Shown: positions 8,518 to 17,708 of the stretch, piece by piece
Position numbering within the stretch: position 1 is the first letter of the stretch
Layout: each line of letters begins with the position of its first letter
NCBI RefSeq assembly: GCF_006874465.1
Contig: NZ_VIRL01000002.1
Coordinates: 1 to 64,000, forward strand
Source of the DNA: Microbispora bryophytorum
GTDB taxonomy: Bacteria > Actinomycetota > Actinomycetes > Streptosporangiales > Streptosporangiaceae
Length of the DNA: 64,000 nt
Direction of reading: 5' to 3'
The notes under the pieces: generated by a model
What the model was told of the DNA's origin: nothing
The model's database searches: none
What the model saw: the letters and a program-made list of their open reading frames with translations, nothing else
Program-made: the position numbers and the translations under genes

Positions 8518-9388
8518 GATCGATGGCCTACGCAAACGCTATGGAGACAAGACCGCCCTCGACGGGGTGGGTCTCACCGTACGGCCGGGCGAGATGTTCG
8601 GGTTCGTCGGCGCCAACGGCGCGGGCAAGACGACGACGATGCGGATCGTCATGGGCGTGCTCGACGCCGACTCCGGCGAGGTGCGTCTGGGCGGGCGCCC
8701 GGTGACGTACGACGACCGCCGCACGTTCGGCTACATGCCGGAGGAGCGCGGCCTCTACCAGAAGATGAAGGTCGCCGAGCAGATCGAATACTTCGGGCGG
8801 CTTCACGGGCTCGCCCCGGCCGCCGCGCGCTCGGCCACCGCCGCCCTGATCGAGCGGCTCGGCCTGGTCGAGCGGAGCGGCGACGCGGTGGAGGCGCTGT
8901 CGCTCGGCAACCAGCAGCGGGTGCAGCTCGCCGTCGCGCTCGTCCACGAGCCGGCGGTCCTGATCCTCGACGAGCCGTTCTCGGGCCTCGACCCGCTGGC
9001 GGTCGACGCGCTCGCGGAGGTGCTCAAGGACCGCGCCGCCGCGGGTGTCCCGGTGATCTTCTCCAGCCACCAGCTCGACCTGGTCGAACGGCTCTGCGAC
9101 TCGGTCGGCATCATCTCGGCGGGCCGCATGGTGGCGTACGGACCGGTCGGCGAGCTACGCGAGCGGGAGGGCCGCGGGACGCTGCGGGTCGTGGTCAGGG
9201 ACGCCGCGCCCGGCTGGGCCGACGGCCTGCCCGGCGAGCTCACCCGTGAGGGCGACCGCGACGTGCTGCTGTGCGAGGAGGGTGACGATCAGGACATCCT
9301 GCGCACGGCGATCGGCGCGGGCAAGGTGGAGCACTTCGGCCGCAGGCAGCCGACGCTGGCGGAGATCTTCAGGGAGGCGGTGGCATGA
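8510..9388 (+). CDS. ABC transporter ATP-binding protein (NatA-like)
   Basis: This 292-residue ATPase of the ABC-2 exporter type has Walker A GANGAGKT near residues 33-40, the signature region LSLGNQQRVQLA, and Walker B LILDEPFSGLDP. Its last 80 residues form the variable domain seen in NatA relatives. GTG 8510 is chosen as start because GGAGG at 8496-8500 is correctly spaced. It pairs with the permease that overlaps its end by four bases. The cargo may be ions, a drug or a lipid and is not shown by the sequence. Confidence 0.9.
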   Translation: MLEIDGLRKRYGDKTALDGVGLTVRPGEMFGFVGANGAGKTTTMRIVMGVLDADSGEVRLGGRPVTYDDRRTFGYMPEERGLYQKMKVAEQIEYFGRLHGLAPAAARSATAALIERLGLVERSGDAVEALSLGNQQRVQLAVALVHEPAVLILDEPFSGLDPLAVDALAEVLKDRAAAGVPVIFSSHQLDLVERLCDSVGIISAGRMVAYGPVGELREREGRGTLRVVVRDAAPGWADGLPGELTREGDRDVLLCEEGDDQDILRTAIGAGKVEHFGRRQPTLAEIFREAVA

Positions 9389-10470
9389 ACGGCCTGTGGC
9401 TGGTGGCCCAGCGGGAGATCCGCACCCGCATCAGGACGAAGTCCTACCTGATCAGCCTGGCGGTCAGCGCGGTCCTGGTGGCCGCGCTCGCGTTCCTGCC
9501 CAAGGTCCTGGGCGGCGACGACAGCTACGACGTCGGCGTGGTGGGCCAGGCGCCCCCGCCCGCGGCCCAGCTCGCCTACTCCCGGCTGCCGGACGAGGCG
9601 GCCGCCCGAAAGGCCGTGGTCGACGGGGACGTCGACGCGGCCCTCGTCAACGGGGACAAGGTCCTCGCGAACGGCGAACTCGACCAGCGGCTGGGACTGA
9701 TCCTGGAGAGTGTCCACCGTGACGCCCAGATCAGGGCGGCCGGTCTCACGATCACGCCGCTGACGGTGGAGTCGGTCGGCGCCGACGCCCGCTACGAGGG
9801 CGTGCGCACCGGCATCGCCACGCTGATCGTGATGGTGCTGTTCTTCCTGCTCATCTACTCCGCGATGTTCGTCGCCATGGGTGTGGTGGAGGAGAAGGGC
9901 AGCCGCATCGTGGAGATCCTGCTCACCTCGGTCCGTCCCTGGCAGCTCCTGGGCGGCAAGATCGTCGGGCTGGGCGCGCTGGGGCTGGTCAACCTCGTCG
10001 TGGTCATCGCCGCCGGCCTGGCGGCGTCGTCCGCGACCGGCTTCACGGCCGACCTGCCGCCCGGAATGGGGGGAATCGTGGTCAGCGCGGTCATCTGGTT
10101 CGTGCTGGGCTACGCCTTCTTCTCGGCGCTCGCCGCCGCCTTTGGCTCGCTGGTGTCGCGGCAGGAGGAGCTCAACACCGTCCTGACGCCGATGACCATG
10201 CTGATGATGTTCACCTACCTGACGGCCTACTTCGCCGCCGTCGAACCGGCGGGCACGGTCGCGCGCGTGCTGTCGTTCGTGCCGCCGTTCTCCTCGATGG
10301 TCATGCCCGTACGCACGGCGGCCGTCGACGTGCCGCTCGTGGAGATCCTCGTCTCCGGAGCGCTCATGGCCGTGGCCGTGGTGGCCGTCCTGCTGGGCGC
10401 GGCCCGCGTCTACCGGCGGGCGGTGCTCCGCACCGGCGCCCGGGTCAGGCTGGGTGAGGTCGTCCGCTGA
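9385..10470 (+). CDS. ABC-2 type exporter permease (NatB-like)
   Basis: The 361-residue membrane protein has one N-terminal helix (about 20-40), a large extracytoplasmic loop to about residue 145, then five helices, with the EEKGSRIVEILL motif after the second one. That arrangement is typical of NatB/YhaP ABC-2 permeases. ATG 9385 overlaps the ATPase stop (ATGA), so the two are translationally coupled. It forms the membrane half of the exporter. Confidence 0.9.
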   Translation: MNGLWLVAQREIRTRIRTKSYLISLAVSAVLVAALAFLPKVLGGDDSYDVGVVGQAPPPAAQLAYSRLPDEAAARKAVVDGDVDAALVNGDKVLANGELDQRLGLILESVHRDAQIRAAGLTITPLTVESVGADARYEGVRTGIATLIVMVLFFLLIYSAMFVAMGVVEEKGSRIVEILLTSVRPWQLLGGKIVGLGALGLVNLVVVIAAGLAASSATGFTADLPPGMGGIVVSAVIWFVLGYAFFSALAAAFGSLVSRQEELNTVLTPMTMLMMFTYLTAYFAAVEPAGTVARVLSFVPPFSSMVMPVRTAAVDVPLVEILVSGALMAVAVVAVLLGAARVYRRAVLRTGARVRLGEVVR

Positions 10471-10492
10471 CGGCGGGGGCGCCGGCGGAGGA

Positions 10493-10768
10493 TCAGGGGT
10501 GCGGTGAGAGCGTGCGGCCGATCAGTTCGGCCGCACGCCCGGGGTCGTCGGCGCTCTCCTGGCCGCCCGGTGCCCACAGGAACATCCAGCCTTCCCTGGC
10601 AGGCGTCGCGAAGACGATCGTCTGCCTGCCGGTGCCCGGGTGCCGGACGGACAGGACCGGATCGTCCGTCCCGAGCAGTTGCGCGGACATGCCGTGCTCG
10701 CGGAGCCGCGCCGCGAGCGCCTCAAGCCGGGCCAGGCGCTGTCCGCTGTAGTCGCCGGTGCCCGTCAC
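10493..10768 (-). CDS. Hypothetical protein, 91 residues
   Basis: This small soluble protein is read towards the exporter operon, with 22 bp between their ends. GTG 10768 is chosen because a GGAGG site lies about 6-10 bases upstream. The sequence has a helical start (RLARLEALAARLREHG) followed by a beta-rich part with VLSVRHPGTGRQTIVFATP and a tryptophan-rich strand (WMFLWAPGG). No known motif is visible. The codon pattern supports translation. The function is unknown. Confidence 0.6.
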   Translation of the reverse strand: MTGTGDYSGQRLARLEALAARLREHGMSAQLLGTDDPVLSVRHPGTGRQTIVFATPAREGWMFLWAPGGQESADDPGRAAELIGRTLSPHP

Positions 10769-11102
10769 GTGGCCCCTCCAGCGGGGAGATTCAGCTTTGC
10801 TACAAGGATCGTCCCAGGTCAACGCGCTGGCAACCATGGCAGAGTAACGCCCGGGAATGTAACGGTGCGGTCGGGATACCGTTCGTTCCCCGGACTCGGT
10901 GGCGGTTCTGACATGTGATCGAACAGTCGTTCGGCTATATTGGACTGGTCGCCGCCGGGGTGCGCGCCGTCAGGTCGCCGGGGCGCGACAGGCTCCCGGT
11001 CCGCCCTTCGTGGGGCGGGCTGCGGGAAGCTCCGGAAAATGTCGGTGGCACCCCGTAGCTTTTCGGTGACCGAGCAGACGACCACCCTTCAGGGGGCACC
11101 CA
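10769..11102 (+). other. recA upstream region
   Basis: This 334-bp stretch has no gene. It contains the LexA box at 10920-10933, a TATATT hexamer at 10936-10941 that could be the recA -10 element, and then about 160 bases of untranslated leader. The part next to 10769 probably holds the promoter of the divergent small gene. Confidence 0.6.
10920..10933. promoter_or_regulatory. LexA (SOS) box of recA
   Basis: CGAACAGTCGTTCG is a perfect CGAAC-N4-GTTCG palindrome, the actinobacterial LexA operator. It lies three bases before a TATATT hexamer and 170 bp before recA, so LexA bound here would block the recA promoter until DNA damage. Confidence 0.9.
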
Positions 11103-12200
11103 ATGGCAATCAACGACCGCGAGAAGGCCCTTGAGACCGCCCTCGCACAAATCGAGCGGCAGTTCGGCAAGGGCAGCGTCATGCGCCTCGGAGACGACGC
11201 GCGTGCCCCGATCGAGGTCATCCCCACCGGTTCCATCGCTCTCGACGTCGCCCTCGGCATCGGCGGCTATCCCCGCGGCCGAATCGTCGAGGTGTACGGC
11301 CCCGAGTCCTCCGGTAAGACGACGGTCGCCCTGCACGCCGTGGCCAACGCCCAGAAGGGCGGCGGCATCGCGGCGTTCATCGACGCCGAGCACGCCCTCG
11401 ACCCCGAGTACGCCAAGAAGCTGGGCGTCGACGTCGACGCGTTGCTCGTCTCCCAGCCGGACACCGGTGAGCAGGCGCTGGAGATCGCGGACATGCTGAT
11501 CCGCTCCGGCGCCGTCGACATCATCGTGATCGACTCGGTGGCGGCCCTCGTGCCGAAGGCCGAGATCGAGGGCGAGATGGGCGACAGCCACGTCGGCCTC
11601 CAGGCCCGCCTCATGTCGCAGGCACTGCGCAAGATCGCCGGAGCGCTGAACCAGACCCGGACCACCGCCATCTTCATCAACCAGCTCCGCGAGAAGATCG
11701 GCGTCATGTTCGGAAGCCCCGAGACCACCACAGGTGGCAAGGCGCTGAAGTTCTACGCGTCGGTGCGGCTGGACGCGCGCAGGATCGAGACGCTCAAGGA
11801 CGGCACCGAGCCGGTGGGCAACCGGACCCGGGTGAAGGTCGTCAAGAACAAGATGGCCCCGCCCTTCCGCCAGGCCGACTTCGACATCCTGTACGGCATC
11901 GGCATCTCCCGCGAGGGCGGGCTGATCGACATGGGCGTCGAGCACGGGTTCGTGCGCAAGGCCGGCGCCTGGTACACGTACGAGGGCGACCAGCTCGGGC
12001 AGGGCAAGGAGAACGCCCGCAACTTCCTGAAGAACAACCCCGACATCGCCAACGAGATCGAGAAGAAGATCAAGGAGAAGCTCGGTGTCGGGCCGCGGCT
12101 CGACACGCCGAGCGAGCCCCCCGCCGCCCCGGCGGCGCCGGCCCCCACGTCGGGCCGGGGCAGCAAGGCGGCCAGTGCGCCCAAGCCGGGTGACGTCTGA
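11103..12200 (+). CDS. recA: Recombinase RecA
   Basis: RecA coats single-stranded DNA, drives strand exchange and triggers LexA self-cleavage. The 365-residue protein has Walker A GPESSGKT at 66-73, the [20 protein letters not shown] segment with Walker B, and the loop ending [13 protein letters not shown] Pro/Ala-rich tail follows residue 335. No intein is present. ATG 11103 follows AGGGGG at about the right distance. recX starts nine bases downstream, so the two form an SOS operon under the LexA box at 10920. Confidence 0.98.
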   Translation: MAINDREKALETALAQIERQFGKGSVMRLGDDARAPIEVIPTGSIALDVALGIGGYPRGRIVEVYGPESSGKTTVALHAVANAQKGGGIAAFIDAEHALDPEYAKKLGVDVDALLVSQPDTGEQALEIADMLIRSGAVDIIVIDSVAALVPKAEIEGEMGDSHVGLQARLMSQALRKIAGALNQTRTTAIFINQLREKIGVMFGSPETTTGGKALKFYASVRLDARRIETLKDGTEPVGNRTRVKVVKNKMAPPFRQADFDILYGIGISREGGLIDMGVEHGFVRKAGAWYTYEGDQLGQGKENARNFLKNNPDIANEIEKKIKEKLGVGPRLDTPSEPPAAPAAPAPTSGRGSKAASAPKPGDV

Positions 12201-12208
12201 GCGCAGGC

Positions 12209-13204
12209 ATGAGGCGCGACGAGCCCTCCGGCCCGGACGACGAGATCGGGCCGGGGGACTGGAACTCGGGACCCTGGGGGCCGGCCGAAGAGCTACCTGG
12301 ATCGGCTGAGGACGCCTCCGCGACGATCGCCGCTCTGCGTGCGGAGATTCTGCGTGCGGAGGCAGGGCGTGCGGAATTCGGGCGTGCGGAGAACGGGCAG
12401 GAGGCCGGCCGGGCCGGACGCCGCCGTCAGGGACGTGGCGGCCGGCGGGGAGAACGGGCCGGCCTGAGTGCACGGGCAGGCCTGGGAGAACACGCTCCGG
12501 AAGACCAAGCTCTGGGAGAACACGCTCCGGGAGAACACGAAGCTCCGGGAGATCGAGCGGGCCTGTGGGAACGGGCGGCTCCGGGAAACCGGGCGGGCCA
12601 GGGAGGACGTGGAGCGCCGCGGAGCCGGGGAAGGCGTGAGAGGTCCGGCGGGTGGCTTCCCGACGGGCCGCAGGAGGGCACGGCGGCAAGCGAGGGACCA
12701 CCGGCCGACCCCGAGGCGGTGGCCAGAGCCATCTGCCTGCGGCTGCTGACGATGGCCCCCAAGACCCGGGCCCAGCTCGCGGAGGCCCTGCGCAAGCGGG
12801 ACGTGCCCGAGGAGGCGGCGAACGCCGTGCTGGAGCGGTTCTCCGAGGTCGGGCTCATCGACGATGAGGCGTTCGCCGCCGCGTGGGTGAGTTCCCGGCA
12901 CACCGGTCGCGGGCTCGCCCGCCGCGCGCTCGCCCAGGAGTTGCGGCAGCGCGGCGTGGCCGAGGAGACGGTCAAGGACGCCGTCGGGCGGCTCGATCCG
13001 GACGAGGAGGCCGAGACCGCACGCAGGCTGGTGGACCGGAAGCTGGCCGCCACCCGCGGGGTGGAGCCGCGGGCGCGCATGCGGAGATTGGCCGGCATGC
13101 TGGCCCGCAAGGGCTACTCGCCGGGGTTGGCCTTCCGTGTGGTCCGAGAGGCGATCGAGGCCGAGGGCAGCCCGTCAGATGAACTTCCGGATACCTTCGA
13201 GTGA
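12209..13204 (+). CDS. recX: Regulatory protein RecX with long repeat-rich N-terminal extension
   Basis: RecX binds RecA filaments and limits their growth. The RecX domain lies at about residues 170-325 (AICLRLLTMAPKTRAQL, VGLIDDEAFAAAWV, LARRALAQELRQRGV), of normal size. The first 165 residues are unusual: hydrophilic, rich in Gly, Arg, Glu and Ala, and built partly of 15-bp repeats (12338-12397 and 12484-12558). Most RecX proteins are about 150-200 residues, so this N-terminus is an added linker, or the true start is later. No later in-frame start with a good ribosome site was evident. Confidence 0.92.
   Translation: MRRDEPSGPDDEIGPGDWNSGPWGPAEELPGSAEDASATIAALRAEILRAEAGRAEFGRAENGQEAGRAGRRRQGRGGRRGERAGLSARAGLGEHAPEDQALGEHAPGEHEAPGDRAGLWERAAPGNRAGQGGRGAPRSRGRRERSGGWLPDGPQEGTAASEGPPADPEAVARAICLRLLTMAPKTRAQLAEALRKRDVPEEAANAVLERFSEVGLIDDEAFAAAWVSSRHTGRGLARRALAQELRQRGVAEETVKDAVGRLDPDEEAETARRLVDRKLAATRGVEPRARMRRLAGMLARKGYSPGLAFRVVREAIEAEGSPSDELPDTFE
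12338..12558 (+). repeat. Two sets of 15-bp repeats within recX
   Basis: Four units of CGTGCGGARNNNNGG type occupy 12338-12397 (encoding RAExG-like pentads). Five units starting GGGAGAACACG occupy 12484-12558. All keep the five-codon period. Confidence 0.8.
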
Positions 13205-13484
13205 GCCATAGCACCACGCAAAAGTCACTTGACAGGGCATCTTTGCTTGCTCGTTACCTCTCTGACGCTTAATCTCGACCGCAGTGAGGAGTTGCTCCGC
13301 GCAGCGCGGATTGCCATAACGGTGAACCACGACGGACGAGAGACATTGACCGGCCTTCGGGCCATATGGGTCGCCCCTCGGGGCGCCTGGGCATTGCGAC
13401 GATATTTGTCCTGGTGACGCCACCGGGTGCTGCCGTGCTGCGCGTGCGACCCCTGCCAAGAGTTGTCGTGAGGGGTGAGCGCGC
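13205..13484 (+). other. Leader region before rny with two strong hairpins
   Basis: The 280-bp gap between recX and rny has no convincing gene. TTGACA at 13229-13234 may be a -35 element. Two hairpins follow: GGCC-TTCG-GGCC at 13352-13363, a classic UUCG tetraloop, and CGCCCC-TC-GGGGCG at 13372-13385. They have no T-run, so they look like leader structures rather than terminators. Confidence 0.5.
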
Positions 13485-15107
13485 ATGGACACGATCGTGA
13501 TCGTTCTTGCGGTTGCGGTAGTGCTGCTGGCTCTCGTGATGATCGCCGCCCTCGTCATAGTCATGCGCCGCACCGGAACCGTCGCACCGCCTGGCCCCTC
13601 ACCCGAGCAGCTCGCCGGGGTGAAGGCCGAGGTCAACGAGGAACTCGAACGCGCCAGACGCGAGGCCGAGGAGATCCGCACGAAAGCGGAGCATGACGCA
13701 GGGGAGATTCTCAAGAAGTCGGAGACATTCGCCGAGAGCGCCGCGCTGATGCGCAAGGAGGTCGAGGAGGAGACGCGGATCCTCAAAACGGAGCTCAAGG
13801 AGCTGCGCTCCGACCTCGAACGCCGCGAGAACCGGCTGGCCGAGCGCGAGCAGCGGCTCGACGAGGAGGCGCGCAGACAGACCGAGCGGGCCCGCAAACT
13901 GGCCGAGACCGAGACCGAGCTGGCCGACCGCCGCGAGGAGCTGGAGCGGGTGGCCGAGCGGCGGCAGGAGATCCTGGAGCGGGTCGCCGGACTGACTGCC
14001 GAGCAGGCCAAGACGGAGCTGGTCAAGGAGATCGAGAACCAGGCCAAGCGCGAGGCCGCGCTGATCGTCCGGGAGATCGAGGGCGAGGCCCGGAAGGAGG
14101 GCGAGAAGCGCGCCTGCAAGATCGTGACGCTGGCCGTCCAACGGGTCGCCACCGAGCAGACGGCCGAGTCGGTGGTGAGCGTCCTCCACCTGCCGGGCGA
14201 CGAGATGAAGGGCCGCATCATCGGCCGCGAGGGCCGCAACATCAGGGCTTTCGAGTCCACCACCGGGGTCAATTTGATCATCGACGACACGCCGGAGGCG
14301 GTGCTGCTGTCGTGTTTCGACCCGGTCAGGCGGGAGACGGCCAGGCTGACGCTGGAGAAGCTGGTGCTCGACGGCCGGATCCATCCCCAGCGGATCGAGG
14401 AGGCGTACGAGCGCAGCAAGGCCGAGGTGCGGGACCTGTGCGTGCGTGCGGGAGAGGACGCGCTGGTCGAGCTGGGCATCACCGAGATGCACCCCGAGCT
14501 GGTCACGCTGCTGGGCCAGCTCCGCTATCGCACCTCCTACGGCCAGAACGTGCTCAAGCACCTGATCGAGTCGGCGCACATCGCCGGGATCATGGCCTCC
14601 GAGCTGCGGCTCGACCGTGACCTCGTCAAGCGCTGTGCGCTGCTGCACGACATCGGCAAGGCGCTCACCCACGAGGTGGAGGGCAGCCACGCGATGATCG
14701 GCGCGGAGATCGCCCGGAGGTACGGCGAGCACGAGGACGTCGTCCACGCCATCGAGGCGCACCACAACGAGGTGGAGGTCAAGACCGTCGAGGCGGTCCT
14801 CACCCAGGCCGCGGACGCGATCAGCGGCAGCCGCCCCGGTGCCCGGCGCGAGTCCCTGGAGGCCTACGTCAAGCGGCTGGAGCGCCTGGAGGAGATCGCC
14901 CAGTCGTACGACGGCGTCGACAAGGTCTTCGCCATGCAGGCGGGCCGGGAGATCCGGGTGATGGTCCGGCCCGAGAACGTGGACGACATCCAGGCCCAGG
15001 TCATCGCCAGGGACGTCGCCAAGCAGGTCGAGGAGGAGCTGACCTACCCCGGCCAGATCCGGATCACCGTGGTCCGCGAGTCCCGCGCCACGGAGTTCGC
15101 CCGGTAA
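13485..15107 (+). CDS. rny: Ribonuclease Y
   Basis: RNase Y is a membrane-anchored endoribonuclease that starts mRNA decay. The 540-residue protein has one N-terminal helix (about 4-27), a long charged coiled coil to about residue 215, a KH domain with [10 protein letters not shown] near 243, and an HD domain with HDIGK near 386 followed by the C-terminal conserved region. This is the complete family architecture. ATG 13485 directly precedes the membrane helix and follows GAGGGGTGAGC. Its stop codon lies in the first unit of a 14-bp tandem repeat. Confidence 0.96.
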   Translation: MDTIVIVLAVAVVLLALVMIAALVIVMRRTGTVAPPGPSPEQLAGVKAEVNEELERARREAEEIRTKAEHDAGEILKKSETFAESAALMRKEVEEETRILKTELKELRSDLERRENRLAEREQRLDEEARRQTERARKLAETETELADRREELERVAERRQEILERVAGLTAEQAKTELVKEIENQAKREAALIVREIEGEARKEGEKRACKIVTLAVQRVATEQTAESVVSVLHLPGDEMKGRIIGREGRNIRAFESTTGVNLIIDDTPEAVLLSCFDPVRRETARLTLEKLVLDGRIHPQRIEEAYERSKAEVRDLCVRAGEDALVELGITEMHPELVTLLGQLRYRTSYGQNVLKHLIESAHIAGIMASELRLDRDLVKRCALLHDIGKALTHEVEGSHAMIGAEIARRYGEHEDVVHAIEAHHNEVEVKTVEAVLTQAADAISGSRPGARRESLEAYVKRLERLEEIAQSYDGVDKVFAMQAGREIRVMVRPENVDDIQAQVIARDVAKQVEEELTYPGQIRITVVRESRATEFAR

Positions 15108-15154
15108 GCCTCGCCCGGTGAGTCTCGCCCGGTGAGTCTCGCCTGGTGAGCCTC
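15099..15154 (+). repeat. Four 14-bp tandem repeats across the rny stop codon
   Basis: The units GCCCGGTAAGCCTC, GCCCGGTGAGTCTC (twice) and GCCTGGTGAGCCTC follow without gaps. Each contains TAA or TGA at the same place. Since 14 is not a multiple of three, the stops fall in successive frames. Confidence 0.9.
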
Positions 15155-15204
15155 GGCCCCCGCGTCTCGCGTCGACGCCGGCCCGGCCGCCACGGCCGCC
15201 ACGG

Positions 15205-15242
15205 CCGAGTGCCCCCGTCCGTAGCTGGGCGGGGGCACTCGG
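15205..15242 (+). terminator. rny: Strong hairpin, probable rny terminator
   Basis: A 13-bp perfect stem, with arms 15205-15217 and 15230-15242 around a 12-base loop, lies about 100 bp after rny. No T-run follows, as is common for actinomycete terminators. Confidence 0.7.
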
Positions 15243-15426
15243 GCGTCCGGAGACGCCCGGTGGGACGCCTCCTGATCAGATCAGGGGGCAAGGCCGAGCG
15301 CCGGCGAGGTCGTCGAGCGCCTTCGTCACGCCGTCCGGTTCGTCGCCCACGTCGACGCGGACCAGCGCATCGGGACCGACCGGATGCGCACGCCACTCGT
15401 CGAGGCGGACGGGCGACCGGTCCGGC
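15243..15426. other. Gap before the S9 peptidase end
   Basis: I see no gene, repeat or promoter in this stretch, which separates the convergent rny and peptidase genes. Confidence 0.5.
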
Positions 15427-17655
15427 TCACCGGAAGATCTGCAGGTAGAACGACAACTCGGCGGCGAGGGCCGCCGCCCTGGTCTCCAGCCGCCGGAACC
15501 CGTGGGCCTCGCCCTCGAACGTCAGGTAGGTGCAGGGCACGCCGCGCGCCAGCAGGCGCTCGGCGAACGCCCGCGACTGGGCCGGCGGCACGACCGGGTC
15601 GGCGAGCCCCTGCATGAGCAGCATGGGACAGTTCACCCGGTCGGCCCGGGCCAGCGGCTCACGCTCGCCGTACCGGTCCTCGGGACCGACCAGCCACTCC
15701 ACGTACCGTGACTCGAAGTCGTGGGTGGCCGCGACGAGCGGCCTGAGCGTGCTGACGCCCGCCACGGAGACGCCGCCCGCGAAGACGTCCGACGCGGCGC
15801 AGGCGGCCATGACCGTCCACCCGCCCGCGCTCGCCCCGCGTACGGCGATTCGGGCGGGGTCGGCGAGGCCCTCGGCGACCAGCCACTTCGCCGCGGCGAT
15901 CACGTCCTCCACGTCGATCACACCCCACCGGCCGCGAAGGCGCTCCCGGTAGGCCCGGCCGTACCCGCTGGATCCGCCGTAGTTGACGTCGATCACGCCG
16001 ATGCCGCGGCTGGTGAAGAACGCCTTCTCCAGGCTGAACTCGCTCGTCGCGTGCCCGGTCGGCCCGCCGTGCACGAAGACGACGTAGGGCGCGCCGCCCT
16101 CGTCCGCCTGCTCCGGTGGATGCAGGTACGCGTGGACGCGGCGCGTGCCGGGCGCGGCACCGAACCCCTCGGCCCCTAACTCCCCAGCCCCTAACTCCCC
16201 GGCCCCGAAGCCCCCAGCCCCAAACTTCATGGCCTCCTGCTGCATGGCCTCGAACTGCACGGCCTCCAGCTCCACGGCCTCGAACTGCACGGCCCGGGGC
16301 GCCGGGAGGACGCCGGCGGCGACGCCCTCCACCTCCCGCCGCAGTTCATCGGCGCGATCGGCGTGACTGGCGCGATCGGAGCGTCCGGCCTGACGGCTGC
16401 GACCTGCGTGACCGGCGTGACCCGCGCGGTCAGCCTGACCGGGGCCGACGGCGTGGCCGGGGCCGGGTCCGATGGCGTCGGCGTCGTCGGCGTCGTCGGC
16501 GGTGTCGGCGGTGGTGGCGGCGTGGATCCGGACGACCGAACGCGGCGCGCCCTCCCGGTAGCCGAGGCCGATGAGCACGTCGCCGTCCGCGTCCAGCACG
16601 GGCGCCCACCCCACGAAGGGGACGTCGAGATCGGTCAGCGTGCCCGCCTCCGGGTCGAGGACGCCCATGCGCAGGTCGCCGCGCCCGTGCAGCACGGCGA
16701 GCCGCCCGTCGCCCAGCATGGCGTAAGGCAGGCCGCCGAGCTGCCACAGCGGCCCGGCGAACTCCTCCTCCGCCGGGAAGACAGGCTCGCACGACGATCC
16801 GGAGATGTCGGCTCGGTAGAGGTTCCACCAGCCGGACCGGTCGGAGATCGCGTACAGGCGCCGCTCGTCGGACCACAGCGGCGCGAGGACAGACTCGGCA
16901 GGCCCGCCCATCACCGTCCACGTGGCGCCGTCGGACAGTCGCGTAACCCGCAGCTCGGTGCCGGTCCAGGGCATGTTCGGGTGGTTCCAGCAGATGTAGG
17001 CGAGGTGCCGGCCGTCGGGGGACGGCGTGGGAGAGGCGTAGAAGTCGCTGCCGGTGACCAGTTCGGCGATCTCGCCGGTCCCGGTCAACTCCACGGCCAC
17101 GATCGAACGGGTGACCTTGGCGTCCTGGTCGTGGCGTTCCCGGACACACCACACCCGCGGCCCGCCCGCGCCACCGGCACCACCCGGCCCGCCTGCGCTG
17201 CCCGCGCCATCCGGGCCGTCCTGGACCCGCAGGTCGGCGTAGCGGAGGTCGGCGTAGCGCAGCGCGCCCGGCTCGCGGGGCTCCGGGGTGACCGGGCGGG
17301 GCCGGTCCGTGCCCGGCTCGCCGCCGGCGTGGGACCGGGCGAGGTAGAGCCGCTGGTCGGGGTGGTGCGCGAAGACGAGGCCGTGACCGGGGACCACGAC
17401 ATAGGACCGCCCGCCGTACTCGTGGACGCGCGTACGGGCGTCCCAGGGCGCGGGAAGCAGGTCGGTGAGGGTGCCGTCGGCGGCCCGGTGGACGACCGTA
17501 CGGCGGCCGCCCTCGGCGGGGCGGTCCTCCTCCCACCACGCCTCCCCGCCCAGCACGGTCGGGAACCCGAGCCGCCGACCGGCACGTGCCACGTCGGTCG
17601 TGGAGATGGGCGACGGCCGTGGCGAGAACGGCCTCGGGCCAGGCGTGGGGGGCAT
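15427..17655 (-). CDS. Prolyl oligopeptidase (S9) family serine peptidase
   Basis: The 742-residue protein has an N-terminal beta-propeller (to about residue 370 and again 460-510) and a C-terminal alpha/beta-hydrolase. The nucleophile is in GASAGG near residue 608, the Asp near 685 (DPVVPP) and the His near 717 (EAHGF). No signal peptide is seen, so it is probably cytoplasmic and cleaves short peptides. A low-complexity insert at about 383-500, partly made of 15-bp repeats, interrupts the propeller and is not expected in the family. ATG 17655 gives the normal N-terminus. An upstream ATG at 17709 overlaps the stop of the preceding gene and is an alternative coupled start. Confidence 0.9.
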   Translation of the reverse strand: MPPTPGPRPFSPRPSPISTTDVARAGRRLGFPTVLGGEAWWEEDRPAEGGRRTVVHRAADGTLTDLLPAPWDARTRVHEYGGRSYVVVPGHGLVFAHHPDQRLYLARSHAGGEPGTDRPRPVTPEPREPGALRYADLRYADLRVQDGPDGAGSAGGPGGAGGAGGPRVWCVRERHDQDAKVTRSIVAVELTGTGEIAELVTGSDFYASPTPSPDGRHLAYICWNHPNMPWTGTELRVTRLSDGATWTVMGGPAESVLAPLWSDERRLYAISDRSGWWNLYRADISGSSCEPVFPAEEEFAGPLWQLGGLPYAMLGDGRLAVLHGRGDLRMGVLDPEAGTLTDLDVPFVGWAPVLDADGDVLIGLGYREGAPRSVVRIHAATTADTADDADDADAIGPGPGHAVGPGQADRAGHAGHAGRSRQAGRSDRASHADRADELRREVEGVAAGVLPAPRAVQFEAVELEAVQFEAMQQEAMKFGAGGFGAGELGAGELGAEGFGAAPGTRRVHAYLHPPEQADEGGAPYVVFVHGGPTGHATSEFSLEKAFFTSRGIGVIDVNYGGSSGYGRAYRERLRGRWGVIDVEDVIAAAKWLVAEGLADPARIAVRGASAGGWTVMAACAASDVFAGGVSVAGVSTLRPLVAATHDFESRYVEWLVGPEDRYGEREPLARADRVNCPMLLMQGLADPVVPPAQSRAFAERLLARGVPCTYLTFEGEAHGFRRLETRAAALAAELSFYLQIFR
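16156..16290 (-). repeat. Nine 15-bp repeats within the S9 peptidase gene
   Basis: Nine consecutive 15-bp units fill 16156-16290. Five of the GGCCCCTAACTCCCC type encode FGAGE-like pentads, and four of the GGCCTCGAACTGCAC type encode VQFEA-like pentads. Confidence 0.9.
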
Positions 17656-17708
17656 GACCGCATCCTGCCCGACGAGCCCGCTCCCGGGAGGGCGAATGCG
17701 GCAACGCA

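Noticed and set aside
13229-13417. 62-codon frame between recX and rny
   Set aside because: It starts at TTG inside a likely -35 element and crosses both leader hairpins. It has no protein resemblance.
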